Shown piece after piece: positions 6,849 through 14,762 of a stretch of 24,994 nt of DNA. The DNA is taken from positions 1 to 24,994 of the forward strand of contig URKV01000009.1 of assembly GCA_900548565.1 (NCBI GenBank), given 5' to 3'. Position 1 is the first letter of the stretch. Every line of letters starts with the position of its first letter. The DNA is from an uncultured Collinsella sp. GTDB lineage: Bacteria; Actinomycetota; Coriobacteriia; Coriobacteriales; Coriobacteriaceae. Below the pieces are notes generated by a model, which was not told the origin of the DNA, made no database searches, and saw only the letters and a list, made by a program, of their open reading frames with translations. The position numbers and the translations under genes are program-made.

Positions 6849-7613
6849 CTAGCAAATGACCTGCGTGTGCTCCTCGATGGCGGCGCGGTCCTCAGCGGCG
6901 ATGCTCGGCTCGCACACCACGGCGTCCAAACTGTCCAGGCGGCAGAAGGTGTAGAAGTCGCGCTTGCCGATCTTGCTGGAATCGGCGATCAGATAGCGCG
7001 AGTCGGCCTTGCTAAAGGCGAGCTGCTGGATACGGCCCTCGTCCATGTTGGACGTAGATACGTCACCGTCCAAGATGCCGTTGGCGCCGATAAACGCAGC
7101 GTCGATACCCAGCGCACGCAGGGTATCCTCAGCCGTTGGTCCCACAAAAGCAGCGGTGCGGCGACGGTACATGCCGCCTACCAGGCACAGGTCGCAGTCC
7201 TCGCGCGCCTCGAGCAGGTTAAACACCGAAAGCGAGTTGGTCACGATGCGCAGGCGGCACACCGGCAGTATCGAGGCCATCTGCTCAACCGTGGTGCCCG
7301 TACCCAAAAAGATGGTCGAGCCCTCCTCGATGAGCTCAACAGCGCGGCGCGCAATCTGCAGCTTTTCCTCGGCATGCTTGGTGCGCTTTTCGCTGTGCGA
7401 ATACTCATGGCGCAGCATAGCGTGTGGACGGTTCTGCGCACTGCGGGCTCCGCCGTGCACGCGCTCGATCTCGCCCAGGCTCGCAAGCTCCTCAAGGTCA
7501 CGGCGGATCGTCATATCCGAGACACCTAACGCATCCGAAATCTCCTTGACCGAGACCGTTCCCTGTTCCTCGAGCAGCTGCCGAACCTTATCCTGTCGCT
7601 CCGCTTTAATCAC
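6849..7613 (-). CDS. DeoR-family sugar regulator
   Basis: This is a 254-residue transcription factor. The N-terminal helix-turn-helix includes VSVKEISDALGVSDMTIRRDLEELASLGEIERVHGGA, the classic DeoR signature. The C-terminal part is the DeoR sensor domain, related to sugar-phosphate isomerases, with LGTGTT (phosphate loop), VTNSL, VGG, GANGI and DSSKIGKRDF. Members usually respond to phosphosugars such as tagatose 6-phosphate (LacR), fructose 1-phosphate or glycerol 3-phosphate. I chose the GTG at 7613 because GAGG lies 7 bases before it and the protein then begins (M)IKAERQDK, as DeoR proteins do; a GTG at 7640 lacks this support. It is divergent from galM. Given the lac and aga genes nearby, a LacR-like role is plausible but not shown. 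A truncated copy lies at 2230-2600. Confidence 0.9.
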   Translation of the reverse strand: MIKAERQDKVRQLLEEQGTVSVKEISDALGVSDMTIRRDLEELASLGEIERVHGGARSAQNRPHAMLRHEYSHSEKRTKHAEEKLQIARRAVELIEEGSTIFLGTGTTVEQMASILPVCRLRIVTNSLSVFNLLEAREDCDLCLVGGMYRRRTAAFVGPTAEDTLRALGIDAAFIGANGILDGDVSTSNMDEGRIQQLAFSKADSRYLIADSSKIGKRDFYTFCRLDSLDAVVCEPSIAAEDRAAIEEHTQVIC

Positions 7614-7649
7614 GATGAGTCCTCGCTGTTCCACGCTCACGTCAATTCA

Positions 7650-7672
7650 AACAATAACGAACAAATTGTATC
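7650..7672 (-). promoter_or_regulatory. Candidate operator and -10 of the DeoR gene
   Basis: Bases 7650-7665 hold spaced AACAA-type repeats (AACAATAACGAACAAA), similar to direct-repeat sites of DeoR proteins. ATTGTA at 7665-7670 reads TACAAT on the minus strand and could be the -10. No good -35 is visible at normal spacing, so this is tentative. Confidence 0.3.
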
Positions 7673-7818
7673 AGACTCGCGCGCGTCAAAAATGAACGCC
7701 CGCACAGCTCTAATCATCACTTTTTTGAGAAAAATACCCCCTGCTTTAGTGGGGTGTAGTGATAATCTCGCCTGTTCGCGCTACAGTTTGTCGGAAATAC
7801 CTCGATGTTAGGAACCAA

Positions 7819-8871
7819 ATGATCACTTCCGAGCTTTTCGGCACCGCGCCGTGCGGTACCCCCGTTCATCGTTACACCCTCAACGGGCCCGAGATCTGCG
7901 TTCGCATTATGGACTATGGCGCCACCGTGCTGGGTATCGATGTGCCCGACATTCCCGGCAACGTGCGCGATGTAGTGCTGGGCTTCGATAAGCTCGAAGA
8001 TTACTTTGACAACCCCGCCTGCTTTGGCGCGACCATCGGCCCCGTGGCAAACCGCACCACGGGCGCCACGATCACCATCGACGGTACGGACTGGCATATG
8101 CCCGCCAACGAGGGCGCCAACAACCTGCACAGCGATCTTGAGCACGGCCTGCACAAGCGCATATGGGATGCTGAACTCGACGAGGTCCACAATGCCGTGC
8201 GCATGACCACCTCGCTTGAGGATGGCGAGCTTGGCCTTCCCGGCAACCGCACCTTTACGGCCGTGTTTACCGTTACACGCACCGGCGTCTTCCGCATCGA
8301 TTATGGTTGCGAGAGTGACCGCGCCACCTACGTGTCCATGACCAACCACACGTACTTTAACCTTGCCGGTCATAACGCCGGCATGGACTGTGAGCACTTC
8401 TTTGTTGCCAACGCTGCCCACTACCTGCCCATCAACGAGCAGAACATCCCCACCGGCGAGATCGCTCCGGTCGAAGGCACGCCGTTTGACTTCCGTGAGC
8501 TGCGCCCCGTCGCTCCTGGCATGGAAGCCGACGACCCGCAGATTAAGCAGGCCCGTGGCTACGATCACTGCCTGTGCATCGATGGCTATCAGTACGGCCG
8601 TAATCTGCGCCGCGCGATGCACGTCGAGGAGATGTGGACCGGTCGTGAGTTGGATTACTACACCACCGCCCCGGGCGTGCAGCTCTACACCGGCAACTGG
8701 CTGGGCGACGAGCACGCCAAGGACGATGCCAACTATGGCTGGGGCGCTGGCTTTGCCCTCGAGGCAGAGATGTACCCCGACACACCGCACCAGCCGCTGT
8801 TCCCGCAGGGCATTGTGGGCCCGGGTCACCCCTACAGCAATGTGATCGAATACCACTTTATGAGGCACTAG
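7819..8871 (+). CDS. galM: Aldose 1-epimerase (galactose mutarotase)
   Basis: The enzyme interconverts alpha and beta anomers of galactose or glucose in the cytoplasm, the entry step for galactose freed from beta-galactosides. The 350 residues match GalM length. GPVANR (74-79), the NNLHSD segment (His104), NHTYFNL with catalytic His177, YDH (248-250) and the C-terminal catalytic Glu315 in FALEAEMYPDTP are all present. I chose the ATG at 7819 because TTAGGA lies 5 bases before it and MITSELFG is a normal GalM start; the longer frame from 7759 adds 20 unrelated residues. It is divergent from the DeoR gene, its likely regulator, and is followed by a hairpin. Confidence 0.92.
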   Translation: MITSELFGTAPCGTPVHRYTLNGPEICVRIMDYGATVLGIDVPDIPGNVRDVVLGFDKLEDYFDNPACFGATIGPVANRTTGATITIDGTDWHMPANEGANNLHSDLEHGLHKRIWDAELDEVHNAVRMTTSLEDGELGLPGNRTFTAVFTVTRTGVFRIDYGCESDRATYVSMTNHTYFNLAGHNAGMDCEHFFVANAAHYLPINEQNIPTGEIAPVEGTPFDFRELRPVAPGMEADDPQIKQARGYDHCLCIDGYQYGRNLRRAMHVEEMWTGRELDYYTTAPGVQLYTGNWLGDEHAKDDANYGWGAGFALEAEMYPDTPHQPLFPQGIVGPGHPYSNVIEYHFMRH

Positions 8872-8899
8872 GCCCACAACGCGATATCTCGCACAGCAA

Positions 8900-8927
8900 C
8901 GCCCGCCGGCACCACCGCCGACGGGCG
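8900..8927 (+). terminator. Hairpin downstream of galM
   Basis: An 11-bp GC-rich stem with one mismatch pairs 8900-8910 with 8917-8927 around ACCACC. It lies 28 bases after the galM stop. The following CTGCTTC is only a weak T-tract. Confidence 0.55.
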
Positions 8928-8979
8928 CTGCTTCATGCCTAAATCCTTCTTTTCGATGCCACCGAATTGGTGACATAAC

Positions 8980-9131
8980 AAAACTATGCCGAATTACTAC
9001 GATGAACCCACTATGTCCGACCACGCGCTGGTTTATAAAAAATTAGCAACTCGTCTACCTGCGGTTTTATTCTCTGCAAATTTGGCATGCTCGGCGATAA
9101 GCAATTCATCGTAGTAAACCGGCATAGTTTT
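8980..9131. repeat. 152-bp inverted-repeat element
   Basis: The 27-bp ends 8980-9006 and 9105-9131 are inverted repeats that differ only at two of three bases in the middle (AAAACTATGCCG, then AAT or GTT, then TACTACGATGAA). Similarity between the arms appears to continue weakly inward. No transposase is present, so a MITE-like or other small palindromic repeat is possible. Each strand has a small open frame starting in its repeat, MPNYYDEP (8986-9114, 42 residues) and MPVYYDEL (9125-9033, 30 residues). Neither has a ribosome binding site. The rest of the gap 8872-9197 holds only the galM hairpin. Confidence 0.75.
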
Positions 9132-9169
9132 GGCGGACAGCGCCACACAGATCCCCTACGAAGGCAAAA

Positions 9170-9200
9170 TGATCCGTTTTCCTCCGTCCCCAAGGGATCA
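9170..9200 (-). terminator. Possible terminator overlapping the stop of the orphan EIIB
   Basis: On the minus strand TGATCC (9200-9195, including the TGA stop) can pair with GGATCA (9175-9170), followed by TTTT. The stem is only 6 bp with a long loop, so support is modest. Confidence 0.35.
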
Positions 9201-9680
9201 GTTGAACAGATTGCCGATGGGATCGGGGGCGGAACTGGGGAGATGGCGGATTTCTAGCTCTATACCGAGCTTTTGCAACTCTTTGAAGGCAGCGATGTCT
9301 GTATCGCCTACGGCAACGGCAGGCGTTGCAGAGCGCTTGCCCTCCCCCGCCCGCATATGGCCGATACTAATCTTGGTTATTGGCACACCGCCCTTAACCA
9401 GCGCGAGCGCATCGGAGGGTGAGGCCACCATGATCAGAATCAATTGGCGAGGCGTTGCGGTATGAATGATGTCGATGGCCTTTTGTACCGAGAAAAACCG
9501 CGTCCAAACGCCTTCTGGCGCCGCCACCCTCATGGGTGCCCATTGGCGCGAATCTGCCGCGATCTCATCGTTGACGATTAGGACAAGGTTGGAACCCACG
9601 GCTTCGTTCCACAGCTCAACGTCTTGTCCGTAAATGAAACGGTCGTCGATACGTGTGAGAAGGATCTTGGGTTGAGCCAT
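9198..9680 (-). CDS. Orphan mannose-family PTS EIIB with His-to-Tyr at the active site
   Basis: The 160-residue product aligns without gaps to the EIIB at 18984-19466, roughly half of residues identical by my count. EIIB normally carries phosphate on the His of RIDNRLVHGQ and passes it to the sugar. Here the motif reads RIDDRFIYGQ, so residue 17 is Tyr (codon TAC, one base from CAC). The rest of the fold is intact, including FFSVQKAIDII, VKGGVPI and AAFKELQKLGIELE. The gene stands alone, without EIIA, EIIC or EIID. It may be a phosphorylation-dead regulatory protein or an early pseudogene. I chose the ATG at 9680 because it aligns with the paralogue start; the in-frame ATG at 9707 has no ribosome binding site. 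Confidence 0.85.
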   Translation of the reverse strand: MAQPKILLTRIDDRFIYGQDVELWNEAVGSNLVLIVNDEIAADSRQWAPMRVAAPEGVWTRFFSVQKAIDIIHTATPRQLILIMVASPSDALALVKGGVPITKISIGHMRAGEGKRSATPAVAVGDTDIAAFKELQKLGIELEIRHLPSSAPDPIGNLFN

Positions 9681-9819
9681 GGCTGCCCCATTCTGTTTGA
9701 GACCCATACGAGCGGGACGTCGACCACCAACTCAACAGCTGGTCAAGCGCCAGATGGACGCCGCAGACATCACGCCTCCAATATTAGTGCATTTAAAGTG
9801 AGAAAAGCCGTCAGAACAC

Positions 9820-9848
9820 TTGCGCGGATTTGCGATGTCCCGTATCAT
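9820..9848 (+). promoter_or_regulatory. Promoter of tRNA-Thr
   Basis: TTGCGC (9820-9825), a 17-bp spacer and TATCAT (9843-9848) form a well-spaced sigma-70-type promoter, 39 bp before the tRNA. Confidence 0.65.
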
Positions 9849-9887
9849 AGACAGCCGTTGACGCCTCAGTTGCGCCATCACATGGCC

Positions 9888-9963
9888 GCCAGCGTAGCTC
9901 AGTTGGTAGAGCACCGCTCTCGTAAAGCGGGGGTCACCGGTTCGAGCCCGGTCGCTGGCTCCA
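9888..9963 (+). tRNA. tRNA-Thr (anticodon CGU)
   Basis: The 76-base gene has a full cloverleaf. The acceptor stem is GCCAGCG/CGCTGGC and the D arm is GCTC...GAGC. The anticodon stem CCGCT/AGCGG holds the loop CTCGTAA with anticodon CGT, which reads ACG codons. The T arm is CCGGTTCGAGCCCGG. The terminal CCA is encoded. Discriminator base U fits threonine. Confidence 0.96.
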
Positions 9964-9975
9964 TTGCACAAGATA

Positions 9976-9997
9976 GCCGCCTTCGGGCGGCTTTTTT
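9976..9997 (+). terminator. Terminator of tRNA-Thr
   Basis: GCCGCC-TTCG-GGCGGC is followed by six T, a classic intrinsic terminator with a stable UUCG tetraloop, 12 bases after the tRNA. Confidence 0.92.
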
Positions 9998-10062
9998 GTT
10001 GCCGATTTCGGGCGCACATCCGCCAATCCAAGCACAACGCCGCCGGAAACTCTCCTACTCAA

Positions 10063-10111
10063 CAAAAGCCCCGCCAACCGCAATCCCCAAAGGAACCGCG
10101 ATCAGCGGGGC
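10063..10111 (-). terminator. Possible terminator of the lacX-lacC-yhcH operon
   Basis: On the minus strand GCCCCGC (10111-10105) can pair with GCGGGGC (10074-10068), followed by TTTTG. The 30-base loop is long, so this is moderate evidence. It lies about 60 bases beyond the yhcH-like stop. Confidence 0.4.
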
Positions 10112-10171
10112 CCAAGCGCGTTCCTCCAAGGGATAACGCTCGCAAAACGAACAGCTCAGCCGAGCGGCTCG

Positions 10172-10645
10172 TTACTCCTCCCAGTAAGCGTCTGCAAGCA
10201 GCTTAAAGCAGATCTTCTTGACCGGCTGCGCGCCATCGCCCGGGAACTCGAGCGTGGGCATGTGAGGCTCGCCGGCAACAAACAGCGCAAACTTGTCGTC
10301 AGCAAGATCGCCGGCGATCGAGGCGTCGGAATCGACCAGATCGTAGTCGTCCTTCTCGTCAAACTCCTGGACCAGCGTCAGGCTGCCCGTGGCAACCTTA
10401 AAGGCCTCGCGACCCTCGACGTCGATCTGCAGGTCGTGATAGCGCTGATGCGTCTCATAGTGAGCCTCGGCTTCGGGACGCGTCGTGGGAGCCATGACGT
10501 TCGCAAAGACCTTGTCGCCCAGAATCGGATGGCTGCCGACCTCGAGCTGCGCCGGATCGTTCTCCTCGAGCCAGTCGATCAGCACGTCGAGCCCCTTGAG
10601 CATTCCGCGGTACTCCTCGATATCGCCCAATGCACCGTAAATCAT
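10172..10645 (-). CDS. YhcH/YjgK/YiaL-family protein
   Basis: This is a 157-residue single-domain cupin-like protein of the family that includes EbgC (beta-galactosidase small subunit), TabA and YhcH. Members often sit in amino-sugar and sialic-acid loci and are thought to act on sugar anomers or small sugar acids; the reaction is not settled. The family's metal-site type residues are visible: His and Glu in YETHQRYHDLQIDVEG (about 63-78) and the late EPHMP. GAGGGG precedes the ATG at 10645. It lies downstream of lacC on the same strand, separated only by a nagA remnant, so it probably belongs to the same transcript. Confidence 0.88.
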   Translation of the reverse strand: MIYGALGDIEEYRGMLKGLDVLIDWLEENDPAQLEVGSHPILGDKVFANVMAPTTRPEAEAHYETHQRYHDLQIDVEGREAFKVATGSLTLVQEFDEKDDYDLVDSDASIAGDLADDKFALFVAGEPHMPTLEFPGDGAQPVKKICFKLLADAYWEE

Positions 10646-10677
10646 CTAAATCCCCTCTCGGATCGTTTCTTTGGCGG

Positions 10678-10809
10678 CTACTCGGCAAACGCATTACCGA
10701 CGCTGTTGCCACCCACATGCGTCTCGACCAGGGTAAGGTCGGGATTGAACACGACAGTGTCGGCGTCGCGCCCCGGCATAATGCTACTGCACTTGTCGTC
10801 GACATGAGC
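10678..10809 (-). pseudogene. C-terminal remnant of nagA
   Basis: The minus strand encodes AHVDDKCSSIMPGRDAD, then VETHVGGNSVGNAFAE and a stop. This matches the last 43 residues of the intact NagA at 13536-14705 (AHIEDKCGSIMPGRDAD, then VETYVGGQSVGNAFTD). Nothing of the catalytic barrel remains. It lies between lacC and the yhcH-like gene, marking a deleted second nagA/agaA copy. Confidence 0.85.
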
Positions 10810-10842
10810 TAGCAACCGATGCCGGGGCCGCAGCACAAGCTC

Positions 10843-11778
10843 CTACAGCTCGGTCACGACAACGCCGTTGTAAACCTCGTCCCAACGATCCATGACCAAG
10901 TGGCCAGTCATGGGATCCATGGCATTGAGCTTGCCGCAGGTGTTGGCGGTACGCAGCACCGTCTCGTCGTCGGCTCCGGCAGCAATCGCATGTGCGAAGC
11001 CGGCAATGGTCGAATCGCCAGAGCCCGTAGCGTTAACGGCGGGGATATCGGGGGTCTTGGCGCGGAACGCACGGCCATTGTGGAAGCCAACTGAGCCGGC
11101 AGCGCCCATGGATACGACGACCCAGGGGATATCGGAGAAGCGGGCGTCAGAGGCGAGCGCGGAACGGAGCTCGTCCATATCGTCGGTGGTAAAGCTCGTG
11201 CCCAGAAGGCCGTTAATTTCGGTCAGGTTAGGCTTAACCAGCTCAGGCTTGACCTCGGACTTGAGTGCAGCCTCGAGCGAGGCACCCGAGGTATCGAGCA
11301 GCACCTTGGCGCCGGCGTTCTCGGCAATGCCCGTAATCTTGGCGTAGTAGCCTGCCTCGACACCGCGGGGCAGCGAACCCGAAATAGTGACGACGTCGGC
11401 CTTGCCCGCAAGCTCGGTAAACTTGGCGGTAAAGGCATCGAGCTCCTCGGGGGCAATTGTCGGGCCGCTCTCGAGCAGCTCGGTCTGGTTGCCGGCGTGG
11501 AGTATGTTGAGGCAAATGCGAGTCTCGCCCTTGATGGGCACAAAGTCATTCTTTATGCCGTTGGCATCCATGAGCTCGGCCATATAGGCGCCCATGTGGC
11601 CGCCGAGCAGGCCGGTTGCCACAACGTCGTCGCCCAGCTGACCCAGGACGCGGGCTACGTTAAGGCCCTTGCCGCCGGCGGTCTTTTCGGGCGTCACACG
11701 GTTGACGTCGTCGATGACGAGCTCATCGAGCTGATAGCGCGTATCGACGGACGGGTTCATCGTAACGGTGAGGATCAT
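10843..11778 (-). CDS. lacC: Tagatose-6-phosphate kinase (PfkB family)
   Basis: The enzyme phosphorylates D-tagatose 6-phosphate to the 1,6-bisphosphate with ATP, the third step of the tagatose pathway. The 311 residues carry the PfkB signatures: TAGGKGLNVARVL (33-45), KPNLTE (182-187), VSMGAAGSV and ATGSGDSTIAG with catalytic Asp255. MILTVTMNPSVD at the start, the GETRICLNIL segment and MTGHL near the end resemble LacC closely. 1-phosphofructokinase (FruK) is the main alternative, but the lac/aga neighbourhood favours LacC. The ATG at 11778 has AAGGAGC before it; a longer frame to 11817 has no support. It follows lacX by 59 bp. Confidence 0.85.
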   Translation of the reverse strand: MILTVTMNPSVDTRYQLDELVIDDVNRVTPEKTAGGKGLNVARVLGQLGDDVVATGLLGGHMGAYMAELMDANGIKNDFVPIKGETRICLNILHAGNQTELLESGPTIAPEELDAFTAKFTELAGKADVVTISGSLPRGVEAGYYAKITGIAENAGAKVLLDTSGASLEAALKSEVKPELVKPNLTEINGLLGTSFTTDDMDELRSALASDARFSDIPWVVVSMGAAGSVGFHNGRAFRAKTPDIPAVNATGSGDSTIAGFAHAIAAGADDETVLRTANTCGKLNAMDPMTGHLVMDRWDEVYNGVVVTEL

Positions 11779-11837
11779 TTTTAGCTCCTTATCTCGCAGG
11801 CTCCTTATGCCTTGCAAAACGAATTGGCTACATGCGA

Positions 11838-12719
11838 CTACAGAATCTCGATTGTGAATGAGCGCACGATGGTTTCTTTGGGCTTGGCGATAAGGCAGCC
11901 GCGCTTATGCTCAAGCACGTCGTCCTCATCGGAACAGGTCGAAAGACCGCCCCATGGTTCAATCGCCACAAAATCACCCTCGGGCTTACTCCACACAATG
12001 AGATACGGGAAACCCTCAAAGCTCAAGCGAACGCCCTTGTCCTCGCCCTTCTTGGAAAGCGTGACCTGACGGCTCTCGAGCACGTCAAAGATGGTCTCCG
12101 CGAAATCGAAGAGCTCGTGCGATAGGGGCAGCGTCTTTCCCACCATGGGGTTCTTGGAGCGGTTGGTCACGTCAATCAAGCCAGTCGAGGGGACGGCAGC
12201 GCAAAGCTCAGCAGCCTCGTCTTTCTCAAAACGCAACTCGTAGTCCGTATAGGCCTCGCCCTCATCGAGCGGGCACCTAAAGCCGGGGTGTCCACCGATA
12301 AAGAAAGGCATGTCCTCGGTGCCCTCGTTGGTAACCTCATAGGAGACGCGCACGGCGGCGTCCTCGAGCGTATAGCGGGCGACAAGCTTAAACGGATACG
12401 GATAATCGCTCAGCAGCGCGGCGTTATCCTCCGAAGCCAGGCACATCGCCAGCTCGTTCTCGCTCTGGCTCAGCAGCTTCCACTCCTGTTTGCGCGCAAA
12501 CCCATGGCGGGCGAGCTTCACATGATGTCCGGCAAACGTCATGGCGCTGTTATCGCGCAAACCTCCGCAAATCGGGAAGCAAATCGGTGCCTGGCCGGAC
12601 CACACGGCGGGATCGCCCTGCCACAAGTACTCGCGACCTCCAGCCTCAATCGAGGTAAACGAACCACCGGCCGTGGAGACCTTGATAGAAATCGAATCGT
12701 TGGAGAGAGCGTATTCCAT
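11838..12719 (-). CDS. lacX: Aldose 1-epimerase-like protein (LacX type)
   Basis: This is a 293-residue galactose-mutarotase-like protein, shorter than GalM and of the LacX/YeaD type that accompanies lac operons. It probably interconverts anomers of a (phospho)sugar. HGFAR (72-76), GGHPGF with His144 and the late EPW (Glu254) are the expected active-site positions. I chose the ATG at 12719 because AAGGATGG lies before it and homologues start there; the open frame runs 45 residues further upstream without family similarity. It is the first gene of a minus-strand operon with lacC and the yhcH-like gene. Confidence 0.85.
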   Translation of the reverse strand: MEYALSNDSISIKVSTAGGSFTSIEAGGREYLWQGDPAVWSGQAPICFPICGGLRDNSAMTFAGHHVKLARHGFARKQEWKLLSQSENELAMCLASEDNAALLSDYPYPFKLVARYTLEDAAVRVSYEVTNEGTEDMPFFIGGHPGFRCPLDEGEAYTDYELRFEKDEAAELCAAVPSTGLIDVTNRSKNPMVGKTLPLSHELFDFAETIFDVLESRQVTLSKKGEDKGVRLSFEGFPYLIVWSKPEGDFVAIEPWGGLSTCSDEDDVLEHKRGCLIAKPKETIVRSFTIEIL

Positions 12720-12875
12720 TGTCCATCCTTTCGAACAACTGCTTTTTGCTCGCAAGAACCCGTCTCGGCCCTGACCAAAGGACAAACCCGCACGTTCATC
12801 GATGCGTCCGGTTTCCCAGCCATGCAACGGGGTACCATACAGACATTGATGCAATTACAGCTGAAAGGCCTTCTT

Positions 12876-13460
12876 ATGCGAACCATCATCCTCTACGCCT
12901 CGCGCCATCACGGCAATACGAAAAAGCTCGTGGACGCCATCGTCGAGGCACACCCCGAGATCGATACCCTCGATGTGAAGTCACTCGGTAAAAACGAGTA
13001 TCCCAACCTGCACGAATATCATCTGATCGGTGTCGCCACGGGCATCTATTACTCCGAGATCGACAAGGACATGGCACGCGTGCTCACGAACGTGCTGCAG
13101 CCGCAGGACAAGGTGTTTGGCCTTATGACCTACGGTGGCAAAAACAAGTGGTACGGCAAGGATATCGATGGCATCTGCCGCATGAGGCAGGCCATCTTTA
13201 TGGGCGTCTACGGCTGTCCCGGCTTTGATACGTGGGGGCCGTTCAAACTCGCCGGCGGTGTCCAAAAGGGACACCCGACCGCTGAGGAAATTAAGGGCGC
13301 CGTCGACTTCTTCGACAAGATCGAAGACGAGTATGGCGACATCATCGTCGAAGAGTACGCCAAGCGCGAGAAGCGTCTAGCATACGAAAAGGAGCATCCC
13401 GCGGGGGGTCTTGTGGCCGGCGTCAAGCGCACGGCAAAGAAGATCGTTAACAAGCTGTAA
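12876..13460 (+). CDS. Flavodoxin-family protein
   Basis: The 194-residue product binds FMN by family and probably transfers electrons. YASRHHGNTKKLVDAI (7-22) is the flavodoxin phosphate-binding loop. IGVATGIYYSEIDKDM and FGLMTYGGKNKWYGKD follow in the right order for the second and third flavin loops. The C-terminal tail (about 160-194) is basic and lysine-rich (KREKRLAY, VKRTAKKIVNKL), which may help it bind membranes or nucleic acid. The start follows GAAAGG. It is transcribed away from lacX and ends at a strong terminator, so it seems to be a single-gene unit. Confidence 0.85.
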   Translation: MRTIILYASRHHGNTKKLVDAIVEAHPEIDTLDVKSLGKNEYPNLHEYHLIGVATGIYYSEIDKDMARVLTNVLQPQDKVFGLMTYGGKNKWYGKDIDGICRMRQAIFMGVYGCPGFDTWGPFKLAGGVQKGHPTAEEIKGAVDFFDKIEDEYGDIIVEEYAKREKRLAYEKEHPAGGLVAGVKRTAKKIVNKL

Positions 13461-13491
13461 CTGTTAAGGTGCTTTTGAGCGTTTAACCCAT

Positions 13492-13529
13492 ACGGCGGGT
13501 CCGAGCAGATTCGGGCCCGCCGTCTTTTT
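13492..13529 (+). terminator. Terminator of the flavodoxin gene
   Basis: ACGGCGGGTCCGA (13492-13504) pairs with TCGGGCCCGCCGT (13511-13523), followed by CTTTTTC. It begins 31 bases after the stop. Confidence 0.88.
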
Positions 13530-13535
13530 CTATCG

Positions 13536-14705
13536 TTAATCGGTAAAGGCGTTGCCGACGCTCTGGCCGCCAACATACGTCTCGACGAGGGTGAGCTCAT
13601 GGTCGAACACGACAAAGTCGGCGTCGCGACCCGGCATGATGCTGCCGCACTTATCCTCGATGTGCGCAGAGCGTGCCGGCACCTCGGTTGCCATGCGAAT
13701 GGCGATATCGGCGCTGGCGATGCCCCAGTCGACGATGTTCTTGACGCCCTGGGCAAGCGTGAGCACCGAGCCGGCAATGCTTTTGCCGTCGGCGAGCCAG
13801 CACAGGTTGTCCTTCATGATGACGTCCATGCCGCCGCTGGTGTAGCTGCCCTCGGGCATGCCGCCGCAGCCAAGGCAGTCGGTGATGAGCACCGTGTGCT
13901 GCCAGCCCTTTGCCTGCAGCAGCGCCTTGATGGCGGCAGGGTTAACGTGCTTGCCGTCACAGATGATCTCGGCGTAGGTCTCGGGCGTGGACATGGCGGC
14001 ACCCACGACACCGGGCTCACGGTGATGCAGCCCGCGCTGGCCGTTATAGGTATGCGTAAAGCAGCTGGCACCGGCGTTAATGGCGGCGATGCACTCATCG
14101 TAGGTGGCGTCGGAGTGACCGATGCTGGTCACGACGCCCTTCGCGTTGAGGGCGGCAGCATAGGCAGCAGCGCCATCGCGCTCGGCCGCCATAGCGCTCT
14201 TAACGATGCGACCACCCGCAGCCTCCTGCCACTGATCGAAGACCTCCTCGGAGGGATCGATAAGATAAGCAGGGTTCTGCGCGCCCACGTGCTTCATGGT
14301 AAAGAAGGGGCCCTCCAGATAGATGCCTTGGATACGAGCACCACAGAAGTCAGGACCGCGACCCTCGTCCGCCTGAGCGATGGCGGCGCAGGCGTCCTTA
14401 ATCTGCTCGACGCCATCGGTGAACGTCGTGGGCAGCCAGCTGGTGGTACCGCGACGGGCGAGCTCGGTCGAGCTGATATCGATACCCTCGGGATCGTTAT
14501 CGGTAGTCGAGTGGTTATAGAAGCCATGGATGTGGGTGTCGACCATGCCTGGCGCGATCCACGATCCCGTGTAGTCCTTAATCTCGCAAGAGGGCTCGTC
14601 GGCCTGCCAGGCGCCAAAGACGCCATCCTCGACCATAAGATAGCCGCCCAGTTGCGGGCCTGCCGGCAAGAAGAACTTGTCAGCCTTAATTGCGTACGTG
14701 CTCAT
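13536..14705 (-). CDS. nagA: N-acetylglucosamine/galactosamine-6-phosphate deacetylase
   Basis: The enzyme removes the acetyl group from GlcNAc-6-P or GalNAc-6-P in the cytoplasm. The 389-residue amidohydrolase has DTHIHG (56-61), the metal-ligand Glu131 in LEGPF, GHSDAT (His197), HTYNGQRGLHHREPG (His218) and the catalytic Asp276 in LITDCLGCGG. It sits just below agaS on the same strand, so GalNAc-6-P (the AgaA role) is as likely as GlcNAc-6-P; the sequence alone does not decide. I chose the ATG at 14705, 5 bases after GAGGAG; a GTG two codons upstream would overlap that site. The remnant at 10678-10809 is a second, truncated copy. Confidence 0.92.
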   Translation of the reverse strand: MSTYAIKADKFFLPAGPQLGGYLMVEDGVFGAWQADEPSCEIKDYTGSWIAPGMVDTHIHGFYNHSTTDNDPEGIDISSTELARRGTTSWLPTTFTDGVEQIKDACAAIAQADEGRGPDFCGARIQGIYLEGPFFTMKHVGAQNPAYLIDPSEEVFDQWQEAAGGRIVKSAMAAERDGAAAYAAALNAKGVVTSIGHSDATYDECIAAINAGASCFTHTYNGQRGLHHREPGVVGAAMSTPETYAEIICDGKHVNPAAIKALLQAKGWQHTVLITDCLGCGGMPEGSYTSGGMDVIMKDNLCWLADGKSIAGSVLTLAQGVKNIVDWGIASADIAIRMATEVPARSAHIEDKCGSIMPGRDADFVVFDHELTLVETYVGGQSVGNAFTD

Positions 14706-14737
14706 ATGCACTCCTCGCTTCTAAAGCAGTTGACTGT

Positions 14738-14752
14738 GGTAATGCTTATACC
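14738..14752. promoter_or_regulatory. Small palindrome over a candidate nagA -10
   Basis: GGTAATGCTTATACC has inverted GGTA/TACC ends. On the minus strand it contains TATAAG (14750-14745), a possible -10 for nagA. It resembles loosely the GGT...ACC sites at 16051 and 20344. No clear -35 is visible. Confidence 0.3.
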
Positions 14753-14762
14753 CAGCTCACGT

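Noticed and set aside
7717..9024. 435-codon frame opposite galM
   Set aside because: Its sequence is low-complexity Val/Ala/Gly/His typical of antisense frames, while galM on the other strand has all catalytic residues.
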